NCBI RefSeq assembly: GCF_004138205.1
Contig: NZ_RXNQ01000004.1
Span: forward strand, 62,001 to 126,000
From: Pedobacter sp. SYP-B3415
GTDB taxonomy: Bacteria; Bacteroidota; Bacteroidia; Sphingobacteriales; Sphingobacteriaceae
Direction of reading: 5' to 3'
DNA length: 64,000 nt
This document shows positions 1-8,865 of the stretch, one piece after another. The first letter of the stretch is position 1. Each line of letters begins with the position of its first letter. The notes under the pieces are model-generated. The model did no database searches and was not told where the DNA came from. It saw nothing but the letters and a program-made list of their open reading frames with translations. The position numbers and the translations under genes are program-made.

Positions 1-500
1 AAAAACTCGTGCATCAATGGCGGGCTGAAGAAGATGCCGTGCTTGTTGGTAAAGGAACAGCCAGGGCCGACCGTCCGCAATTGACGGTTCGCGAAGTCCA
101 GGGCAGAAATCCGATTCGTGTGCTGGTTGACCGCCGTCTCGAGACCGCCCCTGACAATCCGGTTTTAAACGCCGAGGCCAGAACAATCATACTGAACGAA
201 CAGAAAAGCGATGTAATCGGTAATCTGCATTATATATCTGTAGAAGACATGGACTTTTACCTGCCACAAAAGATCCTTTATCAGCTCTACCTGATGGATG
301 TACAGTCGCTGATCATTGAAGGCGGTACGCAGATCCTGAATCTTTTTATCGGTGCCGGTTTGTGGGATGAAGCCCGTATTTTCACGGCCCCTGCAAACTG
401 GACGGACGGTCTGCCTGCCCCGCTGTTGCCGATCGACCCGGTCGAAACACGTGCTGTCGGCGCAGACCGGCTCCATATTTATAAAAACATCATCCTATGA
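1..500 (+). CDS. ribD: Riboflavin biosynthesis protein RibD, C-terminal reductase part (5' end outside window)
   Basis: This is the C-terminal reductase domain of the bifunctional pyrimidine deaminase/reductase. In riboflavin synthesis it reduces the ribosylamino-pyrimidine 5'-phosphate intermediate with NADPH in the cytosol. Visible are the motif EEDAVLVGKGTARADRP near the left edge, typical of the RibD reductase substrate/NADPH site, and a late IIEGGTQIL segment matching the family's IEGGxxL motif. The frame is open to base 3 of the window, so the GTG at 9 is not the true start and the deaminase domain lies outside. The stop overlaps the next start by 4 bp (ATGA), which implies translational coupling. 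Function is assigned from family motifs. Confidence 0.9.
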   Translation, partial: KLVHQWRAEEDAVLVGKGTARADRPQLTVREVQGRNPIRVLVDRRLETAPDNPVLNAEARTIILNEQKSDVIGNLHYISVEDMDFYLPQKILYQLYLMDVQSLIIEGGTQILNLFIGAGLWDEARIFTAPANWTDGLPAPLLPIDPVETRAVGADRLHIYKNIIL

Positions 501-1363
501 TCCTCTTCCTACTTAGCATTATCTGCAGCGTGACCGTCTCGGTGCTGCTGAAACTCGCCAAGAGATACCACATCAGCGTGCCGCAGGCCATTACATGGAA
601 CTACCTGACGGCAATGGTGGCCAGCTGGTTTCTTTTTAAACCCGATGTAACAGCTTTAAGTAATCCGCAATCTTTTGACATTACGCTTTCACTCGCCTTT
701 CTGCTGCCCTCCGTGTTCTGGCTGCTTGGTGCGTCCGTGCGGAATTCGGGAATTGTACGTACAGACATTGCTCAACGGCTTTCACTTTTTATTTCCATTC
801 TTGGCGCGTTTTTTCTCTTTGACGAGCGTTTTAATAGCTTAAAGTGGATGGGGCTTGCTACCGGCCTGGCGGCAATTTGTCTTACGGTTTACCGGCCGGA
901 GAAGGTGGCAAGAGGGAACAATAACTGGATCTATCCCTTGCTCGTATTTTTTGGTTATGGCGTGATTGATCTTTTGTTTAAAAGAATGGCGCTCATCCAG
1001 GACAGACCTTATACCACGTCTTTATTCGTTGTATTCTGCGCGTCATTCCTTGTTTCAATGATTGCGCTTATCATTATGATAGTCAGGCGCAAAACACGGC
1101 TTCAGCTTATCAATTTCTTTTGCGGCATCGTGCTCGGTTTGTTTAACCTTGGGAATATCGTGTTTTACCTGAAAGCCCATCGCGCATTTGCGGGTAACCC
1201 TTCTACTGTTTTTGCTACCATGAATTTTGGCGTGATCGCATTGGGAACAATAGTTGGCATATTTATTTTCCGCGAACGGCTGAGCAAGCTGAACTATGCC
1301 GGCCTGGCATTGGCCATTGTTTCGATCGTTTTAATCACGCTGTCACAGATCTATGCTGTTTAA
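497..1363 (+). CDS. EamA/DMT-family transporter, 288 aa
   Basis: An inner-membrane protein of the drug/metabolite transporter superfamily. It is almost entirely hydrophobic, with about ten predicted transmembrane helices arranged as two EamA-like halves. The second half ends with the typical GTIVGIFIFRERLSKLNYAG segment. The substrate cannot be read from the sequence. Being coupled by a 4-bp overlap to ribD could hint at a metabolite of that pathway, but this is only positional. Its 3' end overlaps the next gene by 11 bp, so ribD, this gene and the IMPACT-family gene probably share one transcript. Confidence 0.85.
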   Translation: MILFLLSIICSVTVSVLLKLAKRYHISVPQAITWNYLTAMVASWFLFKPDVTALSNPQSFDITLSLAFLLPSVFWLLGASVRNSGIVRTDIAQRLSLFISILGAFFLFDERFNSLKWMGLATGLAAICLTVYRPEKVARGNNNWIYPLLVFFGYGVIDLLFKRMALIQDRPYTTSLFVVFCASFLVSMIALIIMIVRRKTRLQLINFFCGIVLGLFNLGNIVFYLKAHRAFAGNPSTVFATMNFGVIALGTIVGIFIFRERLSKLNYAGLALAIVSIVLITLSQIYAV

Positions 1364-1967
1364 CGATACATACAAAACAATTGCAGCCCCGGCCGAAGGA
1401 ATTTTTCGTGATCGCGGCAGCAAATTTATCGCTTACGCTTTTCCGGTTCGGAGCGAGGAAGAAGCGCGGGGTAAGATAAACGAGGTACGCGCCATGCATG
1501 CCAAAGCGAGGCATTTCTGTACGGCGCTGCGGCTCAGTCCCGACCGTTCGGTCTTTCGTATAAATGATGATGGTGAACCATCTGGTACGGGCGGGCGCCC
1601 TATCCTGAACGCGCTGCTGTCTGCAGATGTGACCAATGTCCTGATCGTCGTTGTCAGATATTTTGGCGGCACTTTGCTGGGCGTTCCGGGACTTATAAAT
1701 GCTTACCGTACGGCAGCGGTGGAAGCACTGGCTACGGCAACCATCCAGGAGCGCACTGTGAATGACGTGTACCGGCTCGCATTCGGCTACCTGGAAATGA
1801 ATATCGTTATGCGTCTCGTAAAAGATGAAAATATTAAAGTTCTCGCACAGGACTTTGATAACAACTGCACCATGGATGTCGAAGTAAGACAGACAGCAAC
1901 AAACCGGCTACTCGACAAGGTGCAGAAGATTGATGGACTAAGAGCCGAATACATGTATTCGTACTGA
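1353..1967 (+). CDS. IMPACT/YigZ family protein, 204 aa
   Basis: A cytosolic YigZ/IMPACT-type protein. The N-terminal UPF0029/Impact domain is recognisable by DRGSKFIAYAFPV near residue 20, then FRINDDGEPSGTGGRPIL and VVVRYFGGTLLGVPGLI. A C-terminal DUF1949-like region follows at about residues 140-200. Length matches the bacterial family. The biochemical role is poorly defined (eukaryotic IMPACT binds GCN1). The start overlaps the upstream transporter gene by 11 bp, so it is read as the third gene of an operon. The family call is secure; the function is unknown. Confidence 0.9.
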   Translation: MLFNDTYKTIAAPAEGIFRDRGSKFIAYAFPVRSEEEARGKINEVRAMHAKARHFCTALRLSPDRSVFRINDDGEPSGTGGRPILNALLSADVTNVLIVVVRYFGGTLLGVPGLINAYRTAAVEALATATIQERTVNDVYRLAFGYLEMNIVMRLVKDENIKVLAQDFDNNCTMDVEVRQTATNRLLDKVQKIDGLRAEYMYSY

Positions 1968-1994
1968 CTAAACTTTACCTGACCTGACCCCTGT

Positions 1995-2855
1995 ATGATG
2001 AGCAAAGTTATTTCTGAAGCCGATCTGATTTTAAATCCCGATGGCAGCGTGTACCATCTGAACCTGATGCCTGAAGACCTTGCAGCCACTGTCATCACGG
2101 TAGGCGATCCTGAGCGCGTTGCGGAAGTAAGTAAATATTTCGACCGTATTGAGCTTGTCAAAGGCAAACGTGAATTTTTAACGCATACCGGTTACATTGG
2201 CAGTAAACGGGTTTCAGTAATTTCTACCGGCATAGGCACGGATAACATAGACATCGTGCTCAACGAGCTGGATGCTTTGGTTAATATTGATCTCAGCAGC
2301 CGTTTAGTGAAAGAACAGCTGAATTCGCTCGAAATCATTCGAATAGGTACCTCGGGATCGATTCAGGCCGACATTCCTATGGGTACGATCCTGGCATCGA
2401 GCTATGGCCTTGGCCTGGACGCGCTGATGAGATTTTACCGGTACGATCAGCATACACCCATCAGTAAGGCTTTAACTGATCACCTTAGCCCGGTAAACCT
2501 GGCCAATGCCTATATCTTTGAAGCTGATGCCGGACTATTAAGCCGAATTGGAAACGGACTGGAGCAAGGTATAACTGCGACAGCACCTGGTTTCTACGCG
2601 CCCCAGGGCAGAACCGTCCGGGCTGAAAATAAGGTCCCGGACCTTATCGCTGCACTCAACAGTTTCCGGTTTGAAAGACACAGGGTCACAAACCTCGAAA
2701 TGGAAACCGCAGGCATTTATGCACTGGCAGAGGTTCTTGGTCACCGTGCGTTATCCGTCAATGCAATTCTGGCAAGCCGTCTGGAATACAGGTTTGCCAA
2801 AGAGCCGCAGCAAATTGTAGAAAAGGCAATAAAATCGGTGTTAGAGCGCTTGTAA
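1995..2855 (+). CDS. Nucleoside phosphorylase (uridine/purine phosphorylase family), 286 aa
   Basis: A phosphorolytic nucleosidase of the PNP/UDP superfamily, which cleaves nucleosides to base plus (deoxy)ribose 1-phosphate in the cytosol. Evidence is the phosphate-binding VITVGDPERV stretch near residue 35, VSVISTGIGTDNIDIVLNEL, the RIGTSGSIQ motif and VTNLEMETAGIYALAEVLGH (the MExE-like nucleoside-binding segment) near the C-terminus. It resembles the uridine phosphorylase branch, but substrate preference cannot be settled by eye. The first ATG of an ATGATG pair is used as the start. It lies 27 nt after the IMPACT gene on the same strand and converges with the DUF1398 gene. Confidence 0.85.
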   Translation: MMSKVISEADLILNPDGSVYHLNLMPEDLAATVITVGDPERVAEVSKYFDRIELVKGKREFLTHTGYIGSKRVSVISTGIGTDNIDIVLNELDALVNIDLSSRLVKEQLNSLEIIRIGTSGSIQADIPMGTILASSYGLGLDALMRFYRYDQHTPISKALTDHLSPVNLANAYIFEADAGLLSRIGNGLEQGITATAPGFYAPQGRTVRAENKVPDLIAALNSFRFERHRVTNLEMETAGIYALAEVLGHRALSVNAILASRLEYRFAKEPQQIVEKAIKSVLERL

Positions 2856-2856
2856 G

Positions 2857-3246
2857 CTACGCGGGGATTTGTTCAACTACCATCTCCTCGCCGGCCTTGT
2901 TGTAGTAGGTCACGTTCATGAGCTCAAGATCTACAACCCATTTTTCGACACCCGCATTACCGGCATCACTGGTGAAGGTCAGGTAATCTGTCTCCCCCTT
3001 CTGATGCGCGCGCAACGCCTCCTGCAACTGTTCTACCGAAGACTCGTCAGGAATTTCACGCGGCTCATACATTGGGGCATCTTCCGTGTTCTGATCGTCT
3101 GCACCATAGTAATACGTCAGACCGTTCATTACATAAAAGTCGACCCGTTTTACCCCTAAAGATTTCAATTCGCGGGCCAGCGCCGGAAAATCTTTACCGC
3201 TTTTAACTTTGGCGTTTGCCGCATTGATCTGCTCTTCAGTAAACAT
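2857..3246 (-). CDS. DUF1398 family protein, 129 aa
   Basis: A small soluble protein of the DUF1398/YbcV-like family. Recognisable features are the N-terminal helix ending in DFPALARELKSLGVKRVDFYV and the central MNGLTYYYG segment. Near the C-terminus it has WVVDLELMNVTYYNKAGEE. No catalytic motif or export signal is visible, and its role is unknown. It lies 2 nt from galM on the same strand (galM ends at 3249), so it is probably the last gene of a galM transcript. Confidence 0.75.
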   Translation of the reverse strand: MFTEEQINAANAKVKSGKDFPALARELKSLGVKRVDFYVMNGLTYYYGADDQNTEDAPMYEPREIPDESSVEQLQEALRAHQKGETDYLTFTSDAGNAGVEKWVVDLELMNVTYYNKAGEEMVVEQIPA

Positions 3247-3248
3247 AT

Positions 3249-4298
3249 CTAGATAATTACTTTGTAAATGGTGGTTTGATAGTAGGTCTGTCCGGGCTTT
3301 AGCACGGTCGACGGGAAGTCAGCAATATTGATGCCATTGGGATGATGCTGCGTCTCAACACAGAAGGCATCAAACGGCCTGTATTCCTGGCCCTTCTTAC
3401 CGTTCTGTACCTCAAGATGTTTTGCGGTATAAAAGTGTGCGACAGGCTCGGTGGTGTAGACCTGAAGTCTTAATCCGCTGACCGGATCTGTCGTTTCAGA
3501 TGCCAGCGTCAGATCGCCGTATGGCTTGTCAAGAACGTAGGTCTGATCGTAGCCGGTTTCGGCGTCCCAGTTCTCCCCGATTGTTTTTCCCAACCGGAAG
3601 TCGTGGTGTGACCCTTCAACGGGCAGAAGGTTACCGGTCACCGTAAAATTGTCATCCTGCTCAAGGTATCTGGAAGCGTTCATCCGGTGAAGGTGCCCGG
3701 CAATATTTCCGCCTTCGGCTGACAGATTAAAATAGCTATGGTGCGTAAGATTAACCGCAGTAGCCAGGTCTGTTTCAGCCTGGTAGCTTAATATCAGCTC
3801 GTTATGATCCGTAAGCTCAAAAGAAAGTTGAGTTTCCAGCGTGCCGGGAAATTGCTCTTCACCGTCAGGACTGGTATACGAAAATGTAACCGATGCGTGC
3901 GGTTCAGTAGCAACCTGATCAATGTTCCAGAGCTTTTTATCAAAGCCTTCAGTTCCGCCGTGCAGCGTGGCGCCACCCGCATTTTTTGAAAGTTCGTATT
4001 TTGTCCCGTCAATCGAAAAGCTGCCGTTTGCAATCCGGTTTGCATATCTGCCTATAATGGCTCCAAAGTATGGGTAGTTAGCCAGGTAGGCATCGCTCAG
4101 ATAACCGTCAATTGTATCAAATCCCAATACAATATCCTGCTTTTTCCCATCTTTATTAATGATTTCGAAGGAATTGATGATCGTGCCGTAATTAAAAATT
4201 CTTACCTTGGTACCTGTGTTATTCTCAAGGTCGATGGCATAGATCTCCGCGCCGTTAATGCTTTTTCCGGTCGGTGTTTTTGTGACATTCATGGGCAT
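3249..4298 (-). CDS. galM: Aldose 1-epimerase (galactose mutarotase), 349 aa
   Basis: Interconverts alpha- and beta-galactose (or glucose), feeding the Leloir pathway. Family features include FNYGTIINSFEIINKDGK at the N-terminus, YFGAIIGRYANRIANGSF, the LHGG loop, NLTHHSYFNLS (catalytic/binding His region) and VETQHHPNG near the C-terminus. The frame continues upstream to a GTG at 4322. I prefer the ATG at 4298 (MPMNVTK), because family proteins begin close to this point and no signal peptide is seen. It diverges from galK across a short A/T-rich spacer, so the two are probably co-regulated for galactose use. Confidence 0.92.
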   Translation of the reverse strand: MPMNVTKTPTGKSINGAEIYAIDLENNTGTKVRIFNYGTIINSFEIINKDGKKQDIVLGFDTIDGYLSDAYLANYPYFGAIIGRYANRIANGSFSIDGTKYELSKNAGGATLHGGTEGFDKKLWNIDQVATEPHASVTFSYTSPDGEEQFPGTLETQLSFELTDHNELILSYQAETDLATAVNLTHHSYFNLSAEGGNIAGHLHRMNASRYLEQDDNFTVTGNLLPVEGSHHDFRLGKTIGENWDAETGYDQTYVLDKPYGDLTLASETTDPVSGLRLQVYTTEPVAHFYTAKHLEVQNGKKGQEYRPFDAFCVETQHHPNGINIADFPSTVLKPGQTYYQTTIYKVII

Positions 4299-4372
4299 AA
4301 TGAAATGACTAAATTGAATCACAATACTACAACACTTTAACTAAACCAAAAAGAACAACTAAACTTTTATTA

Positions 4373-5539
4373 ATGGAGCAGCAATTACAAGCGGACTTTT
4401 TTAAGACATACGGAAGGGAAAACACCGAAACCTATTTTACGCCCGGCCGGGTCAACCTGATCGGTGAACACATTGACTACAATGGTGGCCTGGTTATGCC
4501 GGCGGCTATTACTTTAGGAACCTGGGTCCTACTTGCTCCGAACGCAGATAATAAAGTCCGTTTCAGCAGCATTAACTTTCCGGAAACGGCCACCTTCGAT
4601 CTGACCGAGGAACTTAGTAAAACCGGTAAGGAATGGTTTAATTATCCGCTGGGTGTGTTTCATGAAATGATTGCAGACGGCAAGAAACCGGGCGGGCTGG
4701 ATATGCTCTTCTTCGGGAATGTGCCAATCGGCTCAGGCCTGTCATCTTCTGCATCCATCGAAGTGGCGACGGCTTACGCCCTGAACGAACACTTTGATCT
4801 GGGTTATACCAGGCTTGAACTTGTCCAGCTTGCACAGCGTGTTGAAAACAAATTTATTGGTGTAAACTGCGGAATTATGGACCAGTTCGCCGTTGCTTTC
4901 GGCCAGCGTGACAAGGCCATTCTGCTCAACTGCGATACGCTTAAGCACAAAATGGTCGACTGCAATATCGGAGAACACGTTCTGGCCATCATCAACACAA
5001 ATAAACCGCGGGAGCTGGCAGAGTCAAAATACAATGAACGTGTGGCTGAGTGCCAGCAAGCAGTTGAGGCCTTGCAGCAGGAAATCACTATTCATAATTT
5101 ATGTGAACTAAATGCAGAAAAATTCGCGCTGCACAGCCACCTGATCAAGGATGAGGTCATTCTGAAAAGGGCTACACATGTGGTGAAGGAAAACGACCGT
5201 GTGCATCAGGCTGCCAGGGCGCTGAATGACGGCGACCTTAACACGTTCGGTAAACTGATGTATGCCTCACATGAATCGCTCAGGGAATTATATGAGGTTA
5301 GCGGTGCAGAGCTTGATGCTATTGTAGCCTTTTGCAGTACTTATCCCGGCGTAACCGGTGCCAGGATGACTGGTGCGGGATTTGGGGGTTGTGCGATTGC
5401 CCTTCTTCAGAAAGGTCAGGAAGATGATTTCACCGAAAAACTCACTGCAGCCTATACCAGCGAGATCGGCTATAAACCGGATGTATACATCAGTGAAATC
5501 GGAGAAGGGTCACATCAGCTTGCTGCAGTCGATGCGTAA
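4373..5539 (+). CDS. galK: Galactokinase, 388 aa
   Basis: Phosphorylates galactose to galactose 1-phosphate with ATP, the first committed step of the Leloir pathway. GHMP kinase signatures are intact: the galactokinase motif GRVNLIGEHIDYNGG at about residues 25-39, the phosphate loop PIGSGLSSSASIEVA near residue 115, and the third GHMP motif ARMTGAGFGGCAIAL near residue 330. Length is normal. It is divergent from galM with about 75 bp between starts. The stop overlaps the start of the TrmH-type gene by 8 bp, linking these two genes in one transcript. Confidence 0.96.
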   Translation: MEQQLQADFFKTYGRENTETYFTPGRVNLIGEHIDYNGGLVMPAAITLGTWVLLAPNADNKVRFSSINFPETATFDLTEELSKTGKEWFNYPLGVFHEMIADGKKPGGLDMLFFGNVPIGSGLSSSASIEVATAYALNEHFDLGYTRLELVQLAQRVENKFIGVNCGIMDQFAVAFGQRDKAILLNCDTLKHKMVDCNIGEHVLAIINTNKPRELAESKYNERVAECQQAVEALQQEITIHNLCELNAEKFALHSHLIKDEVILKRATHVVKENDRVHQAARALNDGDLNTFGKLMYASHESLRELYEVSGAELDAIVAFCSTYPGVTGARMTGAGFGGCAIALLQKGQEDDFTEKLTAAYTSEIGYKPDVYISEIGEGSHQLAAVDA

Positions 5540-6074
5540 ACTTAAACTTGATGAACTAAACCGGCCGGACCTCGAAGCCTACCAGGAACAGGAAAAACTG
5601 CCGGTTGTAGTGATACTTGATCATGTGCGGAGCCTTCATAACGTAGGCTCCGTTTTCAGAACTGCAGATGGTTTTTCGATTGAACGGGTCATTTTATGCG
5701 GCATAACGGGCAGGCCTCCGCATCGCGAGATCGAGAAAACGGCCCTAGGTGCTACAGATTCTGTTGAATGGATTTACGTGCAGGACACTGCAGATGCTAT
5801 AAAAGAGCTGCGCGATTCAGGATACATCATCATTGCTCTTGAGCAGGCAGAAGGAAGCACGATGCTGCATAATTTTTTCCCTGCTCAGGACCAGAAATAT
5901 GCACTGATACTCGGAAATGAGGTGGATGGAGTAAGTGAAGAGGCAATGGCCCTGATAGACCATTGCATTGAAATTCCACAATTTGGAACAAAACACTCTT
6001 TCAATGTGGTCATTTCGGCAGGAATTGTTTTGTGGGATTTTTGCGCAAAGTTACGCCTGAACTATGGAAAATAA
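5532..6074 (+). CDS. TrmH/SpoU family RNA 2'-O-methyltransferase, 180 aa
   Basis: A SPOUT-class, S-adenosylmethionine-dependent RNA ribose methyltransferase. The three knot motifs are present: HNVGSVFRTADGFS, ALILGNEVDGVSEE and IPQFGTKHSFNVVISAG. The reading frame is open far upstream inside galK, but that extension is out of frame with galK and unlike the family. The ATG at 5532 gives a compact protein starting MRKLKLDELNRP. It overlaps galK by 8 bp and the next gene by 11 bp. The exact RNA target (tRNA or rRNA) cannot be decided from sequence. Confidence 0.88.
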   Translation: MRKLKLDELNRPDLEAYQEQEKLPVVVILDHVRSLHNVGSVFRTADGFSIERVILCGITGRPPHREIEKTALGATDSVEWIYVQDTADAIKELRDSGYIIIALEQAEGSTMLHNFFPAQDQKYALILGNEVDGVSEEAMALIDHCIEIPQFGTKHSFNVVISAGIVLWDFCAKLRLNYGK

Positions 6075-6714
6075 ATTGCTTAAAAAACTCACGCTGAAAC
6101 CCGGACAGCGTTTACTTGTTTCCCAGGCTGATGCCGATAGCGCCGTGGTGAAAGAACTGGGCGATGTAGTTGTAGCGCAGACAAATCCGGCGCCTGATGG
6201 GGTTTTGCTGTTTGCAAAGAATCAGCAGGCACTGACTACAGGAATAGAAAAGCTGATGCCTGTGTTAAAACCTGAGACTGTTTTCTGGGCGGCCTATCCA
6301 AAAAAAGATTCCGGTATACCAACCGATCTGTCGATGAACACGTGGCATGACCTGGACCGCTTTGGGCTGGCTCCATGCGCCTCGGTCAGTCTTGATGCGG
6401 TCTGGACGGGGATCCGTCTTAAATTCGCACAATCCATCAAACGTTCGGGACTCGGTAATGCTGAAATTGTGCAGAACGCTTACGGCGAATTCATAGACCC
6501 GGTGAATAAAACGGTTAGCCTGCCTGACGATCTGGAATATGCTTTTGCCGAAAATCCCGCCGCTGCCGATTTATTTTATACGCTATCGTATACAAACAGA
6601 AAAGAATACGTGATCTGGCTGCTCAGCGCCCGGCAACAAACAACCAGGGCTGCGCGTCTTCAGAAAACGATCGACAAACTGAGCGCAGGCAAGAAAAATC
6701 CGATGGAAAAATAA
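6064..6714 (+). CDS. Fusion of a DUF3052-like domain with a YdeI/OmpD-associated C-terminal domain, 216 aa
   Basis: Two parts can be seen. Residues about 10-125 resemble DUF3052: GVLLFAKNQ, a VFWAAYPKKDSGIPTDLS stretch and a final DAVWTGIRLKF. Residues about 150-216 carry the YdeI (Omdp) C-terminal signature, YTLSYTNRKEYVIWLLSARQ followed by RAARLQKTIDKLSAGKK. Neither domain has a well-established biochemical activity, and no signal peptide is seen. It overlaps the methyltransferase gene by 11 bp and ends the galK-led transcript. The domain calls come from motif memory; the fusion itself is directly visible as one uninterrupted frame. Confidence 0.7.
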   Translation: MENKLLKKLTLKPGQRLLVSQADADSAVVKELGDVVVAQTNPAPDGVLLFAKNQQALTTGIEKLMPVLKPETVFWAAYPKKDSGIPTDLSMNTWHDLDRFGLAPCASVSLDAVWTGIRLKFAQSIKRSGLGNAEIVQNAYGEFIDPVNKTVSLPDDLEYAFAENPAAADLFYTLSYTNRKEYVIWLLSARQQTTRAARLQKTIDKLSAGKKNPMEK

Positions 6715-6725
6715 GCAGTTGTTCC

Positions 6726-8864
6726 TCAAACCTGCGGTTGTTCCAATACCTTATCCGGCGTTATTGGTAATGAGCGTATTCTTTTGCCAGTCGCGTTGAA
6801 TACCGCATTTGCTACCGCTGCCGAAAATCCGATCAGGGCGATCTCGCCCATTCCTTTGGCACCCATAGGGTTGATATGCGGATCTGGCTTGTCAATAAAG
6901 ATCACATCAATATCGGGAATATCGGCGTTCACCGGAACGTGGTAGTCTCCAAAGTTGTTATTCACATAACGGCCATACCTATGGTCAATAATTGCTTCTT
7001 CAGTCAATGCCATACCCAGACCGCCCACCGCGCCTCCTACCATCTGGCTGCGCGCGGTTTTCGGGCTCACAATTTTTCCCGCATCGCCAACTGAGACAAT
7101 CTTGTTCACTTTGACCACGCCCGTTCGTTTGTGCACTTTGACCTGTACAAAATGGATCGAGAACGAGTACATCGAGTATTTCCCCTGTTCGGCACCGCCT
7201 TTTGATTCTTTCGTCACCTCTACAAACGGCAGGTTATTTTTTTTAAGTATGTCGGTGAATGCCGCATCGGCCTTGAGTCCGGAATTGACCGCAAGTTCCT
7301 TCAGGTTACTGATCAGTTGCACGCAGACATCGTTTACGGCTGCGCCAACTGTTGAAAGCGTGGCCGATCCGCCCTGGCTTGGCGCAGGCGGAAGCGATGA
7401 ATCACCAAGCTCGAAGGTTATCTTCTCTGCGGGAATCCCGGTCACACCCGAGGCAATGCGCACCATCCCGGTTCCCGTACCCGGTCCGATATCGCTTGCC
7501 GCACTTTGCAGGACCAGGGTCCCGTCTGAACTAAACACGGCTTTAACAGTCGCTGACCGCCGGAAGGCACCAAAGACGCCGGTACTTACACCGTAGCCGA
7601 GCAGCCAGTCGCCCTGACTAAGTTTTGCGGGTTGCTGGCTCCTGTTCTTCCAGCCTATTGCCTCTGCTCCGCGCCGGTAGGCCTCCTTTACATTTTTATC
7701 AGAAAACGGTCGGTTTTTTTCCATGTCCGTATCCGGGTCATTCAGTATCCGGAAATCCAGCGGATCCATATTCAGTTTAAACGCTAGCTCATCAACGGCA
7801 CTCTCAAGCGCAAAGGCCCCCGTCGCCTCTCCCGGACCACGCATCCAGATCGGCACACTCATATCGAGCGGAACGATGGCTGAAGTGGTGTTCACGTTGG
7901 GGCAGCCATACATGAACTTCGACATGCCGGTAATATTTTCCATAAAATCTTCGTACACGGACGATTGCGCGAGCGAATGATGCGTAATGCCGACGAGTTT
8001 TCCGTTTTCTGAGGCGCCAAGCCCAATCTGCTGCCACGCTGCGGGCCTGTTGCCTACCATGGTGAACATCTGGTCGCGTGTAAGCACCAGTTTTACAGGC
8101 TTGCCCGTAAGTTTTGCCGCCATGACAGAAGCGATCTCAAGAGGCCAGGTACGCAGGCCCATACCGAAACCGCCGCCAACATATTCAGAATAAACCTGGA
8201 CATTTTCAGGCGGCAAGCCGAACGTTCTCGCCAGGGATGACTGCGTAGACTTCACACCTTGTGTTTTGGCATAAACGGTCAGTTTATCTGCGGCGTTCCA
8301 GAAAGCAACGATTCCATGCAACTCCATCGGGTTGTGTGTTTCGATTGGTAACGTGTACGTTGCTTCGACCTTTACCGGGGCTGTCTTATAGGCATCTTCC
8401 ACTCCGCGTCTGTATTGACCTTGGGCCGGATTTTTTGGTTTTTTTATCTTATCAAGGCTATGTTCGAAATCGGTGTTAAAAGCTTCTTTTTCGTAACTAA
8501 CCTCCACGAGTGATGCGGCATAAGTTGCGCGTTCAAATGTATCTGCAACCACCATTGCAACGGGCTGGCCGTTAAAAAACACCTGATCTGTATAAAAGAT
8601 GCGCATGGCAGGTGCATTTTCGGCTTCGTAACCCGGCGTTTCCGGCCTGTTCACGTGCGAAACAACGGCAAGTACGCCGGGCGCATTCCCGGCGCTTCGC
8701 GTATTGATCCGTGTTATCCGGCCCCTGGTAATGGTGCTGGTCACAAGAACGGCATAACTTAACCCGGGAAGGTCAAATTCGGCGAAATAACGCGCTTTGC
8801 CGGTTACCTTTGCGACTCCGTCTACCCGGTCGGTATCATCCGGAAAACTCAATTGATCAATCAT
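6726..8864 (-). CDS. paoC: Molybdenum cofactor-binding subunit of periplasmic aldehyde oxidoreductase (xanthine dehydrogenase family), 712 aa
   Basis: The catalytic large subunit, carrying the molybdopterin cofactor. It belongs to the xanthine oxidase family and to the YagR/PaoC branch. The N-terminal aldehyde oxidase a/b hammerhead domain begins RVDGVAKVTGKARYFAEF. The cofactor-binding region contains SEYVGGGFGMGLRTWP and later QGGSATLSTVG. The catalytic base is predicted to be Glu674 in GAKGMGEIALIG. It has no signal of its own; the family's heterotrimer is co-exported through the Tat signal on the small subunit. Last gene of the three-gene operon, 1 nt after the FAD subunit. The physiological aldehyde is unknown. 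Confidence 0.9.
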   Translation of the reverse strand: MIDQLSFPDDTDRVDGVAKVTGKARYFAEFDLPGLSYAVLVTSTITRGRITRINTRSAGNAPGVLAVVSHVNRPETPGYEAENAPAMRIFYTDQVFFNGQPVAMVVADTFERATYAASLVEVSYEKEAFNTDFEHSLDKIKKPKNPAQGQYRRGVEDAYKTAPVKVEATYTLPIETHNPMELHGIVAFWNAADKLTVYAKTQGVKSTQSSLARTFGLPPENVQVYSEYVGGGFGMGLRTWPLEIASVMAAKLTGKPVKLVLTRDQMFTMVGNRPAAWQQIGLGASENGKLVGITHHSLAQSSVYEDFMENITGMSKFMYGCPNVNTTSAIVPLDMSVPIWMRGPGEATGAFALESAVDELAFKLNMDPLDFRILNDPDTDMEKNRPFSDKNVKEAYRRGAEAIGWKNRSQQPAKLSQGDWLLGYGVSTGVFGAFRRSATVKAVFSSDGTLVLQSAASDIGPGTGTGMVRIASGVTGIPAEKITFELGDSSLPPAPSQGGSATLSTVGAAVNDVCVQLISNLKELAVNSGLKADAAFTDILKKNNLPFVEVTKESKGGAEQGKYSMYSFSIHFVQVKVHKRTGVVKVNKIVSVGDAGKIVSPKTARSQMVGGAVGGLGMALTEEAIIDHRYGRYVNNNFGDYHVPVNADIPDIDVIFIDKPDPHINPMGAKGMGEIALIGFSAAVANAVFNATGKRIRSLPITPDKVLEQPQV

Positions 8865-8865
8865 A

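Noticed and set aside
5373..5531. 5' extension of the TrmH-type gene inside galK
   Set aside because: Out-of-frame shadow of galK with no similarity to SPOUT methyltransferases; the ATG at 5532 fits the family.
3249..5539. galM/galK as part of the PUL
   Set aside because: They lie 16 kb from the PUL with unrelated operons and terminators between; a metabolic link is possible but not a shared locus.
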